From: Paenibacillus chondroitinus NBRC 15376
GTDB lineage: Bacteria; Bacillota; Bacilli; Paenibacillales; NBRC-103111
NCBI RefSeq assembly: GCF_004000765.1
Contig: NZ_BILW01000001.1
Span: forward strand, 372,001 to 436,000
Length of the DNA: 64,000 nt
Direction of reading: 5' to 3'
Shown: in pieces, positions 10,500-19,380 of the stretch
Position numbering within the stretch: position 1 is the stretch's first letter
How the letters are laid out: each line of letters begins with the position of its first letter
The notes under the pieces: model-generated
The model's input: the letters and a program-made list of their open reading frames with translations, nothing else
Databases searched by the model: none
Told to the model about the DNA's origin: nothing
Position numbers and translations under genes: made by a program

Positions 10500-10532
10500 A
10501 TCATTTAGATGCCCAAGTATTGTTGATATGAT
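10500..10532 (+). promoter_or_regulatory. family B promoter, copy 1 (binding lipoprotein)
   Basis: ATCATTT (10500-10506), 20 bases, then TATGAT (10527-10532). The 20-base interval begins with the shared AGATGC. The same arrangement with an identical 20-base interval occurs at 38849 and 44863. This copy lacks the cre-like centre present in the other two. Confidence 0.6.
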
Positions 10533-10572
10533 TGCTTATGTAAGCAAAACGAATACGAGGGGGCTATAAAAA

Positions 10573-11928
10573 ATGAAGAGATTTATGGTTTTGAGCACGG
10601 CTTACTTGCTTTCCATTTCCATGCTGATAAGCGCTTGCGGTAAGACTGATAACGCATCGAACAATCAGACTACGATGCCTTCTGCGAGTCCTTCCGCCAC
10701 TCAGCAAACAGGAAAACCTGTGAAGCTCAAATGGTGGGGGGGCACTCCTGAGGAAAGTGGTCCGAAAGCTGTTGTGGACAAATGGAATGCAGCCAATAAA
10801 GAGATCCAATTGGAGTACGTACGTTTTGTCAATGACGATCCCGGCAACACAAAGCTGGATACTGCGCTCTTGTCGAGCAATGACGCACCTGACCTGTTTA
10901 TTAATTATAACGATGCTATTATGGATCGAAGAATTAACGCCGGCATGGTCGAGCCATTGGATGACTTAATCAAGAAAGTCGGATTTGATGTAGACAGTGT
11001 AATCGGTTCCGGGAACTTGACGAAAAATAAAGATAAACTATATTATTTGCCTGGCGCCAAATCTTTGAATCTCATGTTATTCAATAAATCGTCTCTGGAT
11101 GCGATTAATGAACCTGTTCCGGTAGATTGGACGTGGGATGATTATGCCTCTTTATCCAAAAAATTAACGAAGCCGGGGCAATTTGGAACATTCCTCGCTC
11201 CGACTTGGGAACCACTTGCCTTTCAAACCTTGACGACTGCCAAACCGATCGACGCTTATTATGCAACGAACGGCACATCCAATTTCCAGGATCCTGCCTT
11301 CAAGAAAGGACTTGAAATTCAGAAGCAACTGCTGGATGCCAAAGCATTACGGCCTTATGCAGAGGGAGTAGCGAATAAAATTTTGCCGGAAGAAGAGTTG
11401 CTCAAAGAAAAAGTAGCTATGGCATTTGCAGGTACGTACCTGATCCGATATATCAAGGACGAAAAAGCGTTCCCGAATCGCAAGTTCCAGGTTGCGTTTG
11501 CACCTATTCCGCAAATGGAAAAAGGTAAAAATGTAAACAGTGGCGGACTCGGTGATAAACTTTCGATTAATGCACATAGTGCAAACAAGGAAGCTGCCAT
11601 GAAGTTTCTTGCCTGGTATTTGACAGAAGGCAACATGGAAATGGTTGCTGGCGGACGTATCCCGTCTAATCTGAAGACGGATATCAACAAGGTCGCCGAG
11701 CTGTTGATTGGCGATAAAGGTCAGTACTTCGATAAAGCATCGTTCTTGAATGTTATAAAAACGAACTATACGCTCGCTGTAAACCCAACGACGGCAGGCT
11801 CGGCAGCAATCAGAAAAGCATTGTTCGAAGAGGCTGAAAAATATTTCTTGGGTGCACAAGCATTGGAAAAAACGATTGAAGTAATGAAACAGCGGGCGGA
11901 TGACGCGATCAAAGGTGCTTCTAAATAG
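10573..11928 (+). CDS. sugar ABC transporter substrate-binding lipoprotein
   Basis: Extracytoplasmic solute-binding protein family 1, 451 residues. The lipoprotein signal ends in the lipobox ISAC with Cys22 as the lipidated residue. A low-complexity Ser/Thr/Gln linker follows, then the mature domain beginning VKLKWWGGTPEE. GAGGGGG precedes the ATG. It is the only binding protein in this block and so the probable partner of the permeases at 2864-4612, although it is transcribed separately from its own family B promoter and followed by a strong terminator. A separate promoter fits the need for more binding protein than permease. Confidence 0.93.
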   Translation: MKRFMVLSTAYLLSISMLISACGKTDNASNNQTTMPSASPSATQQTGKPVKLKWWGGTPEESGPKAVVDKWNAANKEIQLEYVRFVNDDPGNTKLDTALLSSNDAPDLFINYNDAIMDRRINAGMVEPLDDLIKKVGFDVDSVIGSGNLTKNKDKLYYLPGAKSLNLMLFNKSSLDAINEPVPVDWTWDDYASLSKKLTKPGQFGTFLAPTWEPLAFQTLTTAKPIDAYYATNGTSNFQDPAFKKGLEIQKQLLDAKALRPYAEGVANKILPEEELLKEKVAMAFAGTYLIRYIKDEKAFPNRKFQVAFAPIPQMEKGKNVNSGGLGDKLSINAHSANKEAAMKFLAWYLTEGNMEMVAGGRIPSNLKTDINKVAELLIGDKGQYFDKASFLNVIKTNYTLAVNPTTAGSAAIRKALFEEAEKYFLGAQALEKTIEVMKQRADDAIKGASK

Positions 11929-11932
11929 GAAA

Positions 11933-11978
11933 AAAGGTACATTCCCGTCATAAAATGACGGGAATGTACCTTTTTTTT
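11933..11978 (+). terminator. rho-independent terminator
   Basis: A long perfect stem (AAGGTACATTCCCGTCA paired with TGACGGGAATGTACCTT) with a short AT loop, followed by eight T. The symmetric A and T runs would let it act in both directions. Confidence 0.95.
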
Positions 11979-12010
11979 GCTCTAATCCAAAAGCGGATAT
12001 CAAAGGGTGA

Positions 12011-12078
12011 AGATCGAAGGAATACACATATTCATCTTAGTTTATCCCATGTAAGCAGACAAAAGGCTCAATTATACT
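12011..12078 (+). promoter_or_regulatory. family A promoter, copy 2 (GH95 at 12295)
   Basis: Box 1 (AGATCGAAGGAATACAC) starts 30 bases before box 2 (TTTATCCCAT, 12041-12050). Exactly 22 bases follow, then TATACT (12073-12078). The start codon is about 215 bases downstream, giving a long leader that contains a cre-like site. Confidence 0.7.
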
Positions 12079-12238
12079 TAAGGGAGAGGGTCCCGAAGAG
12101 GCCAATACATTGCCGTCAGTACGGGTAATAAGGACTCGCTTTCTGTTTATAGGGGGTGATGCCAAAATTCACTTTAGAAACATAATTTTTCTTTCTTATT
12201 ATTTTCTTTGGAAGAGTGGTATGTTTAATATTTTAAAT

Positions 12239-12252
12239 TGTAAGCGCTTAAA
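12239..12252 (+). promoter_or_regulatory. cre-like CcpA site in the leader of the GH95 gene
   Basis: TGTAAGCGCTTAAA matches the Bacillus cre consensus TGWAARCGYTWNCW at 13 of 14 positions, with a palindromic TAAGCGCTTA core. It lies 43 bases before the start codon and about 160 bases downstream of the -10 box, so it could act as a transcription roadblock for glucose repression. Confidence 0.55.
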
Positions 12253-12294
12253 TTATTGGGGTAATGTTCAGAAAATTCACCAGGAGGATTTTAT

Positions 12295-15060
12295 ATGATT
12301 AAAAAAATAAAGATCATGCTGGCCGCTGTATTGGGAGTATCCTTGCTTGCAAGCGGCGCATTTCAACAGGGGGCTTATGCGATTTCCGGGTCCACGCCCC
12401 TTCCCAAACAAAAAGCCGGCAATTGGGAACAGCTCAAGTATACATGGACTACAGAAGCAAACGGAAATGATTTTAGCGGTACGGTCATCGGCAATGGCCG
12501 CATAGGAGCAAGAGTCGCCGGCGGTGTCGCCACGGATACGCTGCAGCTTAACGACAAAACCTTCTGGTCCGGCGAACCTGGCGACGTTCATAGTGCCAGC
12601 CGAATTACGGCGCTGGCGGAAACACGTCGTCTGCTGGCGGAAGCGGATACGGCGACGAGCGTCACGTATAGGGAAAACAAGCTGAAAGCGGCAGAAGAAG
12701 CAGCAAAGGGGATGTGGGGAAGAGGAAGTTACGCGTCCAGATACCTGCCGATTGGCAAGCTGATGCTCGACGTGCCCGGTACGGCGGGATTTACGAATTA
12801 TTCCCGTGAACTCGATTTGGATCGGGCCACGGTCACTACGAAATATACGGTCGGTACGACGACGTATACCCGGGAAGTATTCGCAAGTTATCCGGACAAC
12901 GTGATTGTGATGCGGATTTCCAATAACGAGAACAAACCTATGAGTATGACGGCCAGGCTGACATATCCGATGGAAATGACGGGCCACGCTGCCGTTCAAT
13001 CTTCCGGCAATGAAATTACCATGACGGGAACGGCGAACTATAATCTAGGACGTACTTCCCAATGGGCTGCAGGCAGAGGCACGACCTTCGATTCCCGTTT
13101 GCGAGTGAAAACGGCGGGAGGAACTGTCACACCGACGAACGGAAATTTGGAGATCTCAGGGGCAAATGAAATTATTCTGACCTATGCCAATGCCACCAGC
13201 TACAAGGATCCATTCACGCTTCCGAATCCAAGCCAAGGCGGGAATGACCCTGCGCCGATTGTTACCGCAATCATGAATAATGCGATCGTTAAATCGTACG
13301 GCACACTTTTGAATAACCATTTGAATGACTATCGGAAACTGTTCCGGAGGCTTTGGGTGGAAGTAAACGGAAACACGGGAGCCGCGTTTGACTACATCAA
13401 AACCTATCAATACTCCCGCTATGAAATCATTTCGGTTTCCCGCGAGAATACCACCGACCGGCCCCGTAATCAGCAAGGCATGTGGAATCACGAATGGATT
13501 CCTGAAACGGACTCATCGCATTTTCTGAATGAAAATGTGCAAAAACACTATGCCAATATTGAAACCGCTAACCTGACTGAAATGGGTGACCCGCTATGGA
13601 AATGGATAAAAAATTTGGCGATCAGTGGCGCGCAAACGGCGCAGCAGGATTTCGGCTTTGATGGCTGGATGGCGCCGCAGTACTCCGACATATGGGCGGC
13701 AACACCGCTTGCAGACACGAATAACGAGTGGGCGATTTGGCCTATGGGCGGCATATGGTTGATGAATACGGTATACGAACATTATCTATTTACCAAAGAC
13801 AAATCGTTCCTTCAGAACACCGCTTATCCGCTGATGAAGGGAGCGGCGGAATTTGCGCTTGATTTGCTCGTCACCAATAAGGATGGTTATCTCGTCACTT
13901 CTCCGTCCACTTCACCGGAAAACAAATACAAGTTGTCAGATAACACACTAATTGCGGTGAGTCAAGGCAGCTCCATGGATATGGCGCTCATTCGCCAACT
14001 CTTCCATGATGTGCTTGAAGCGGCAAGCGTCTTGCAAGCAAATCGCGCAGATGACCTGGATCTAATCCATCGGATCACTGCGGCAACCCCTCATCTTCTT
14101 CCATTCGCCAGTGGAAGTCAAGGAGAGTTGAAAGAATGGAATAATGACTACCCTGGCAAGGATCCTGTACATCGTCACGCTTCGCATCTGGTTGGCCTGA
14201 ATTTGCGCGATGTGCTTACGAAACGGGGAACCCCAAATTTGTTCGAGGCAGCCAGGAAATCTATGGAATTGCGCGGGACTGGAGCTACCATCGATAAATC
14301 GTATATGTGGGCTCGTCTCGGCGAAGCCGACAAAGCATTGCAAGCCCATAAGTTATTTCAGATAGATCCTAACAGAAATAAATATCAGACGATTAGCGCA
14401 TATGTTCCCGAGTTGTTCGTTCAGAGCCATGCCGGCGAAATTGAGCTGCTCCCCTCATTGCCGACCGGCTGGTCAAGCGGTAAAATCGTAGGCGTCAAGG
14501 CAAGAGGCGGGTATGAACTGAGCATCGAATGGGTGAACGGGCAACTGGTATCTGCACAGATCGATTCTCCTTTCGGAACGAAGCCGATCGTGCGTTATCA
14601 GAATCAATTGCTGAATGTGGACACGGATGCGAGAATCGTTTTCGTAAATAGCTCAGAAGTCATTGTAGATAATACAGCGGCGGAACTGACCGGTTCATGG
14701 ACGTCGTCCACGATCCTATCGAATTATTATGGGTCCAACTATTTATATGCATCAACTAAAACTGGAATTAGCAAGATAAAATGGAAACCGAATTTGCCCT
14801 ATTCCGGTACCTATAAGGTGTACTACAAGTTGCCGAATGGCAATATCAGTCGGGCTACTAATGCTCCGTTCAACGTTCACGATACGACAGGTGACCATAT
14901 ATATTACGTTAATGAACAGGTTACGCCGAGCCCGGGATGGGTCTCCTTGGGGAATTTCACATTCACCTCGGGAACGAATGGATATGTAGAGTTGACGAAT
15001 AATGCTAACAATGAAGTCGTCAACGCAGACGCAGTTAAGTTCGAGTTTGTAAGTCCGTAA
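12295..15060 (+). CDS. divergent GH95 family glycosidase with C-terminal golvesin-like domain
   Basis: Secreted protein of 921 residues. It has a signal peptide (about 1-29), a GH95 N-terminal beta domain and (alpha/alpha)6 barrel (about 38-780), and a golvesin/xanthan-lyase-type beta-sandwich (about 788-921). The general-acid segment GELKEWNND (Glu614) and VHRHASHLVGL are clear. The region before FQID is shortened, and the classical FQIDGNFGG is changed to FQIDPNRN (Asp691 kept). The paired-Asn segment reads NENVQKHY. It is a close paralogue of the protein at 30359 and unlike the canonical GH95 at the window start, so it belongs to a divergent branch; fucosidase or L-galactosidase activity is inferred. 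CAGGAGG precedes the ATG. Confidence 0.88.
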   Translation: MIKKIKIMLAAVLGVSLLASGAFQQGAYAISGSTPLPKQKAGNWEQLKYTWTTEANGNDFSGTVIGNGRIGARVAGGVATDTLQLNDKTFWSGEPGDVHSASRITALAETRRLLAEADTATSVTYRENKLKAAEEAAKGMWGRGSYASRYLPIGKLMLDVPGTAGFTNYSRELDLDRATVTTKYTVGTTTYTREVFASYPDNVIVMRISNNENKPMSMTARLTYPMEMTGHAAVQSSGNEITMTGTANYNLGRTSQWAAGRGTTFDSRLRVKTAGGTVTPTNGNLEISGANEIILTYANATSYKDPFTLPNPSQGGNDPAPIVTAIMNNAIVKSYGTLLNNHLNDYRKLFRRLWVEVNGNTGAAFDYIKTYQYSRYEIISVSRENTTDRPRNQQGMWNHEWIPETDSSHFLNENVQKHYANIETANLTEMGDPLWKWIKNLAISGAQTAQQDFGFDGWMAPQYSDIWAATPLADTNNEWAIWPMGGIWLMNTVYEHYLFTKDKSFLQNTAYPLMKGAAEFALDLLVTNKDGYLVTSPSTSPENKYKLSDNTLIAVSQGSSMDMALIRQLFHDVLEAASVLQANRADDLDLIHRITAATPHLLPFASGSQGELKEWNNDYPGKDPVHRHASHLVGLNLRDVLTKRGTPNLFEAARKSMELRGTGATIDKSYMWARLGEADKALQAHKLFQIDPNRNKYQTISAYVPELFVQSHAGEIELLPSLPTGWSSGKIVGVKARGGYELSIEWVNGQLVSAQIDSPFGTKPIVRYQNQLLNVDTDARIVFVNSSEVIVDNTAAELTGSWTSSTILSNYYGSNYLYASTKTGISKIKWKPNLPYSGTYKVYYKLPNGNISRATNAPFNVHDTTGDHIYYVNEQVTPSPGWVSLGNFTFTSGTNGYVELTNNANNEVVNADAVKFEFVSP

Positions 15061-15117
15061 CCTTTCTCGTTAGTTTGAGCATAAAAATGGTTACTGAGAT
15101 TTGATCGTCATCCAGTA

Positions 15118-15165
15118 AAAAAAAGGTGTAATCCCTCAAAAAATGACAGGATTGCACCTTTTTTT
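15118..15165. terminator. bidirectional terminator between convergent genes
   Basis: The stem AAAGGTGTAATCC / GGATTGCACCTTT (one G-U pair) is flanked by an A run on the left and a T run on the right. It separates the convergent GH95 and GH29 genes. Confidence 0.85.
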
Positions 15166-15186
15166 GTTTAATACATTAAAGCTGTT

Positions 15187-17505
15187 TTATTGTACTTTCA
15201 CAATGGCCCATTGCTCATCAGGCGAACTCGTGTAAGGGTTTTGAACAATGCCTCCCCCATCAAGCACACTGCCGTCTTTCACTTCCAGCGCTTTCTCGCT
15301 TCTTACGCTTGTAATTTGATAAAGGCCCTTGCCGATGAATTGAATATTCCATTTCTGGTTCCTCGATCCAACATATCTGAATTGGATAACTTTCGCATCA
15401 TTTGCCGGCGATCCCCCATACACATCAAGGGCATAGCCGCTTTTCTTATTCGTTATTTTGTATTGACCGCTATCTATACTTTCCACCTTCCATAATTGAC
15501 TGTCCTTGCCCGAATACCCTGATTGAATGGCGTCTGCCCCGGCAACAATGGATTCCCCGCTGATGTCAAGCGCCTTGTTGCTCTTCAAATTGACAATTTT
15601 GTAGTAAGAAGTTGGGATGTAATTGTCAGCAATTTTTTGAACCTGCCATAGTTGATTACGGCTTCCGTTAAAAGTTCTTTGGTCAGCCGGGTTGCCGTCG
15701 CTTGCCGAACCGTTCGTGTTTGCCAGTACCTTATCGCTATTGACATTGACAATCTTGAAGTAGCCGTTTCCTGTGTCAGCCATTTTCCATTGCTGATTTT
15801 TGCCTGGAAGAGAAGCACTTGTTTCAGTATCCGTGCCTTGTACAATGGGGGCGCCTTCCGCTGCACTTCCCCCATTTACGTCCAATGCCAACCCGCTAAA
15901 TTTATTGATGAGCTTGTAATTACCTAAACCCAGGTCGTCGATGATCCATTGCTGGTCTGCGGCATCCGCGCTTGTTCGCTGGGTTACGGCAGCTCCGCTG
16001 TTTAACGAGCTTCCAACTCCGAGCGCTTTGCCGCTGCCTGTATTGACAATCCGATATACTGCGTTGGAATCGAACGTATCGATGCCTGTCGGGGTCGGAA
16101 TATCGCTGGTGTAAGAGCCGACGGACAATTCGCTTGCAGCCGCATAGCCGCCTGCCGCCGAATTAACTTGCAGCTTCATATATCGGGCCGTTTGGGCGGG
16201 AAACGTAACCTGTTTCATCGTTTTGTCACCGGCCCATGTTCCACTCTTCACAAAGCTAAAGTTGGTTCCGTTTGTACTGGCATAGAGGGAATAGGATGTA
16301 ATTTGGCCTGCTGCCATATTTTGCGAAGGTAAGTAATTCAATAAATTGATATTGGCGTACGTATAACCCAAATCAAGTGTGACGGTTTGCGGAAAGGAGG
16401 CGGAGGATTGCCATACGGTTTCTACATAACTACCTTTATTATAATCTAAATTTCCATCAACAACGTGATTGGCGCTTCCGCTAATAGAAAATGCTGAATT
16501 GGCTGTAATCGGGTGTTCCATTATGATTGGCTGCGGAGGCAAAGGAGGACGCGACGCGTCAGGCGTCCAAGCCGTGCCAATTTCCGCCAATCGGTTCACA
16601 ACATTGGTATCAAGCGCGCCTTGCGGGTTCGGAGATACGTTCAGCAAGAAATTGGTATATAAAGGCTCAAGTACCTTTAAGTGTCCATAGACGATGTCTG
16701 AAACGCTGGCGGAACTTCTCGTCGTCATGCCTGGATGCCAGAACCAACCGCCACTAACTAATAGATTGCCTTGGTTAGCGACTTGCGTATTGCCGGCAGG
16801 GGCCCATATATTTTTGGGTTCTTCGAAATAGAGGGCATCCTCTTCCCATAACTGGGTCTGCCCATTATGGTCGACAATAAGAATATTCGGCTGCAGACGT
16901 TTAACATGCTCACGAATTTCCTGGTAAGGGGCTTGCTGATGGCCCATTCGCCATGCCCATCCATCAATGACGAGAACGGGAATTTCTCCATAATTGGTGA
17001 GCAGTTCCGTTAGTTGTCCCTTCATAAAATCAATATCCGCTCTACTGACGGAATCCTTTTCGATTTGTTGCTGGCGATCCCAAATGGAGTAATATAATCC
17101 TGGCAAAATCCCTCTGGAACGCATGGAATCCACATATTGCTTCACGATATCATGCGGATATGCGCTGTTCATCACGTTGTAGGCGCCATATTTGGTTGGC
17201 CACAAGGCAAATCCATCGTGGTGCTTGGCCGTTAATACAGCATACTTCATTTTGGCAGATTTGGCAGCATCAGCCCATTGATCCGTATTCACGGTTGCCG
17301 GGTTGAAGGAAAGCGGGTTTTGCCCCGGCATTACCCATTCCTTATCGTGATAAGTGCCCATGTTATAGTGAATAAACATGCCGAACCTTAAATCAACATA
17401 GTTCTTTTGATTGGTGTAAGTGTCTGCGAAAGCTGACGCCGCCGATCCTGCCAGAAGCGCAGAGACGAGCCCCAGACAAATGGCCGCTTTTTTAATCCTT
17501 TTCAT
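15187..17505 (-). CDS. GH29 alpha-L-fucosidase with discoidin and ricin-type lectin domains
   Basis: Secreted exo-fucosidase of 772 residues. It has a signal peptide (1-27, ending ASAFA) and a GH29 barrel (about 30-320) with the opening RFGMFIHYNMGTYHDKEW, the AKHHDGFALWPTKY segment and nucleophile Asp181 in VLVIDGW. An F5/8 type C (discoidin) domain (about 335-480) and two ricin-like beta-trefoils (about 490-630 and 635-772) with repeated QQW/QxW-type motifs follow. It hydrolyses terminal alpha-L-fucose; the lectin domains probably hold it on glycan. The ATG follows GGAGGGAG. It is transcribed opposite to its neighbours, with a cre-like site about 50 bases upstream, and has no family A element, so it may answer mainly to CcpA. 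Confidence 0.93.
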   Translation of the reverse strand: MKRIKKAAICLGLVSALLAGSAASAFADTYTNQKNYVDLRFGMFIHYNMGTYHDKEWVMPGQNPLSFNPATVNTDQWADAAKSAKMKYAVLTAKHHDGFALWPTKYGAYNVMNSAYPHDIVKQYVDSMRSRGILPGLYYSIWDRQQQIEKDSVSRADIDFMKGQLTELLTNYGEIPVLVIDGWAWRMGHQQAPYQEIREHVKRLQPNILIVDHNGQTQLWEEDALYFEEPKNIWAPAGNTQVANQGNLLVSGGWFWHPGMTTRSSASVSDIVYGHLKVLEPLYTNFLLNVSPNPQGALDTNVVNRLAEIGTAWTPDASRPPLPPQPIIMEHPITANSAFSISGSANHVVDGNLDYNKGSYVETVWQSSASFPQTVTLDLGYTYANINLLNYLPSQNMAAGQITSYSLYASTNGTNFSFVKSGTWAGDKTMKQVTFPAQTARYMKLQVNSAAGGYAAASELSVGSYTSDIPTPTGIDTFDSNAVYRIVNTGSGKALGVGSSLNSGAAVTQRTSADAADQQWIIDDLGLGNYKLINKFSGLALDVNGGSAAEGAPIVQGTDTETSASLPGKNQQWKMADTGNGYFKIVNVNSDKVLANTNGSASDGNPADQRTFNGSRNQLWQVQKIADNYIPTSYYKIVNLKSNKALDISGESIVAGADAIQSGYSGKDSQLWKVESIDSGQYKITNKKSGYALDVYGGSPANDAKVIQFRYVGSRNQKWNIQFIGKGLYQITSVRSEKALEVKDGSVLDGGGIVQNPYTSSPDEQWAIVKVQ

Positions 17506-17554
17506 ACATCATTCTCCCTCCAAGGATAAGATTTACCTGACAAGTAACATGATA

Positions 17555-17568
17555 TGACAGCGTTTTCA
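17555..17568 (-). promoter_or_regulatory. cre-like CcpA site upstream of GH29
   Basis: On the minus strand TGAAAACGCTGTCA matches TGWAARCGYTWNCW at 13 of 14 positions. It lies 50 bases upstream of the GH29 start, over the likely promoter, and about 65 bases from the divergent regulator start, so it could affect both genes. Confidence 0.6.
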
Positions 17569-17631
17569 TGAATTCAATTCAATAAACAATTCAAATTGGT
17601 CAATATTTTATTCCGGAAAATGGGGTGGAGC

Positions 17632-19155
17632 ATGTACAAAATCTTAGTCGTTGATGATGATGTAGTTATTCACGAAGGAATGAGGGATCATATTCGTTGG
17701 GGGGAACTGGGGTATCATTTGCTTGTTATTTATGAAAGAGGCCTCATAACCAGAGAGGCTTTGGAAAGCTATCAACCAGATGTTCTCCTCACCGATATTT
17801 ACATGCCCTTTGTCTACGGACTTGAGTTAGTTGAATATGTTACTAGGCACCATCCGAGAACAAAACTGATCATTCTGACTGGACATGATGATCTGGATAA
17901 AGACAGGGAGAACCTGCAAAATTGGAACAAAATAAACGAACAAATGCAAGCAAGCCTTCCGTTACTGAGAATGATGTTTTTGAATCAATGGGTTGCCGGG
18001 GATTTAACAGAAGAGAAAATTTTCGAGAGAATGAAGGATTTCGACATTAGCCTGTCCGGCAAATACATAAGCGCATCCGTTATTGATTTGGATGATACGG
18101 AGGAGATCCAAGCCAAATATCCTGATACTGATAATGCATTATTACTTTTTGCCATACAAAACATTTGTGAAGAAATTAGCCAAACATATGGCGAGCATCC
18201 TGTTGTATTTAACAATTATTTGGGACAAATAGTGCTACTGTTTTCAGGAGAAGAGGCATTATCCCTAATGGATATGGTTGAGAAAGCCAGTATTCATATT
18301 CTGCAAGCAGTGAAAGATTATTTGAAACTTTCCATTTCGGTAGGCATCGGTCTCCCATGGGCAGGTACAAAGGTGCTTCATTTATCTTATGAGGGCGCAC
18401 TGTCTGCTCTTGATTTCCGCTTCCTGCTAGGTAGAAACCAAGTTATTCCTATTTATGATATGGCTCCAAAAGAGCGTGTTTCTGTTTACAGTACCAAAAG
18501 CCAAAGCGCGCAATTGGCCAATGCGCTAAAGACAGGAAATTCGGAGGATATGCATGCCATCATTCATTTGTTCTTCGAGAAGCTGATTTCAGGGAATATC
18601 CCGATGAAAGAATGCTGCATGCACATCCAGATCTTGCTGTTTGCGGTAATGGATGTTTGGCAAGAACTGCACATTTCCGAGGATCAAATATTGAAAAAAA
18701 ATATCTTTGAAGAAATAATTAAAATGAAGACGCTGCAAGAAGCGAAGCATTGGTTTATTCAAGTGTTCGAAATCACAAGGGCGTTCATCGTGCAGAAGAG
18801 AACGGATACCGGAACGCTGCTGGCGGGCAAAGCGAAGCAATTTATTTTGGACAATTTAACGGATCCTGGATTGACTTCCTCAATTGTTTGCAAGCATTTG
18901 TCCATAAGCGCCAGTTACTTTTGCATTATTTTTAAAAATTATACGAACATGACGTTTATAGAATTTTTGACGCTAGGCAGGATTAATAAGGCCAAAGAAT
19001 TGCTTTGGCAAACGTCACTCAAAACATATGAAATTGCTGAGCTTGCGGGATACAAGGATGCTCACTATTTTAGTATTGCATTTCGCAAATCGACAGGGAT
19101 GTCGCCGACCCAGTTTCGCGAATCCAGGAATCGAGGAAATGAAGATGGTTTCTAG
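17632..19155 (+). CDS. orphan AraC-type response regulator with shortened receiver domain
   Basis: YesN-like regulator of 507 residues. The receiver has the acidic residues (VVDDD, 6-10), phosphoacceptor Asp55 (LTDIYMP) and Thr83 (ILTGHDD). Straight after GHDDL it runs into the coiled linker (DKDRENLQNWNKINEQMQ). The roughly 35-40 residues that normally form alpha4-beta5-alpha5, with the conserved DYILKP lysine, are missing without a frame break. Two AraC helix-turn-helix motifs remain at the C-terminus (about 405-500). No kinase gene adjoins. The start MYKILVVDDD follows GGGGTGGAG; a longer frame from 17596 is unlikely. It may work without phosphorylation or be impaired. It divergently adjoins GH29 and precedes the beta-helix gene. 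Confidence 0.88.
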   Translation: MYKILVVDDDVVIHEGMRDHIRWGELGYHLLVIYERGLITREALESYQPDVLLTDIYMPFVYGLELVEYVTRHHPRTKLIILTGHDDLDKDRENLQNWNKINEQMQASLPLLRMMFLNQWVAGDLTEEKIFERMKDFDISLSGKYISASVIDLDDTEEIQAKYPDTDNALLLFAIQNICEEISQTYGEHPVVFNNYLGQIVLLFSGEEALSLMDMVEKASIHILQAVKDYLKLSISVGIGLPWAGTKVLHLSYEGALSALDFRFLLGRNQVIPIYDMAPKERVSVYSTKSQSAQLANALKTGNSEDMHAIIHLFFEKLISGNIPMKECCMHIQILLFAVMDVWQELHISEDQILKKNIFEEIIKMKTLQEAKHWFIQVFEITRAFIVQKRTDTGTLLAGKAKQFILDNLTDPGLTSSIVCKHLSISASYFCIIFKNYTNMTFIEFLTLGRINKAKELLWQTSLKTYEIAELAGYKDAHYFSIAFRKSTGMSPTQFRESRNRGNEDGF

Positions 19156-19182
19156 TAACGTTGGCTAAGTGAAACTGTAATA

Positions 19183-19250
19183 AGATCAAAGGAAACCACT
19201 GTTTTTACATGGTTTATCCCATGTATTTCAACTCGCTATTTGATTATACT
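19183..19250 (+). promoter_or_regulatory. family A promoter, copy 3 (beta-helix enzyme)
   Basis: Box 1 (AGATCAAAGGAAACCAC) starts 30 bases before TTTATCCCAT (19213-19222), which is followed by exactly 22 bases and TATACT (19245-19250). The start codon is 131 bases downstream of the -10 box. Confidence 0.7.
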
Positions 19251-19380
19251 AGGCACATGTTGGGAAAGTGAGGTGGGTGAAACAATAAAAGATGTTCGGA
19301 GTTGGTATTTTTTTTTTTGAAGTGGCAACATGAAGAAGTGATGACTTCGCGGTCAAAAAACACGGAAAGAAGGGGAAATA

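Noticed and set aside
12110-12298. 62-codon frame in the GH95 leader
   Set aside because: It overlaps the cre-like site and the GH95 ribosome binding site, and has no ribosome binding site of its own that stands out.
19309-19318. T10 tract before the beta-helix gene as a terminator
   Set aside because: No stable stem precedes the T run; it is more likely part of the untranslated leader.
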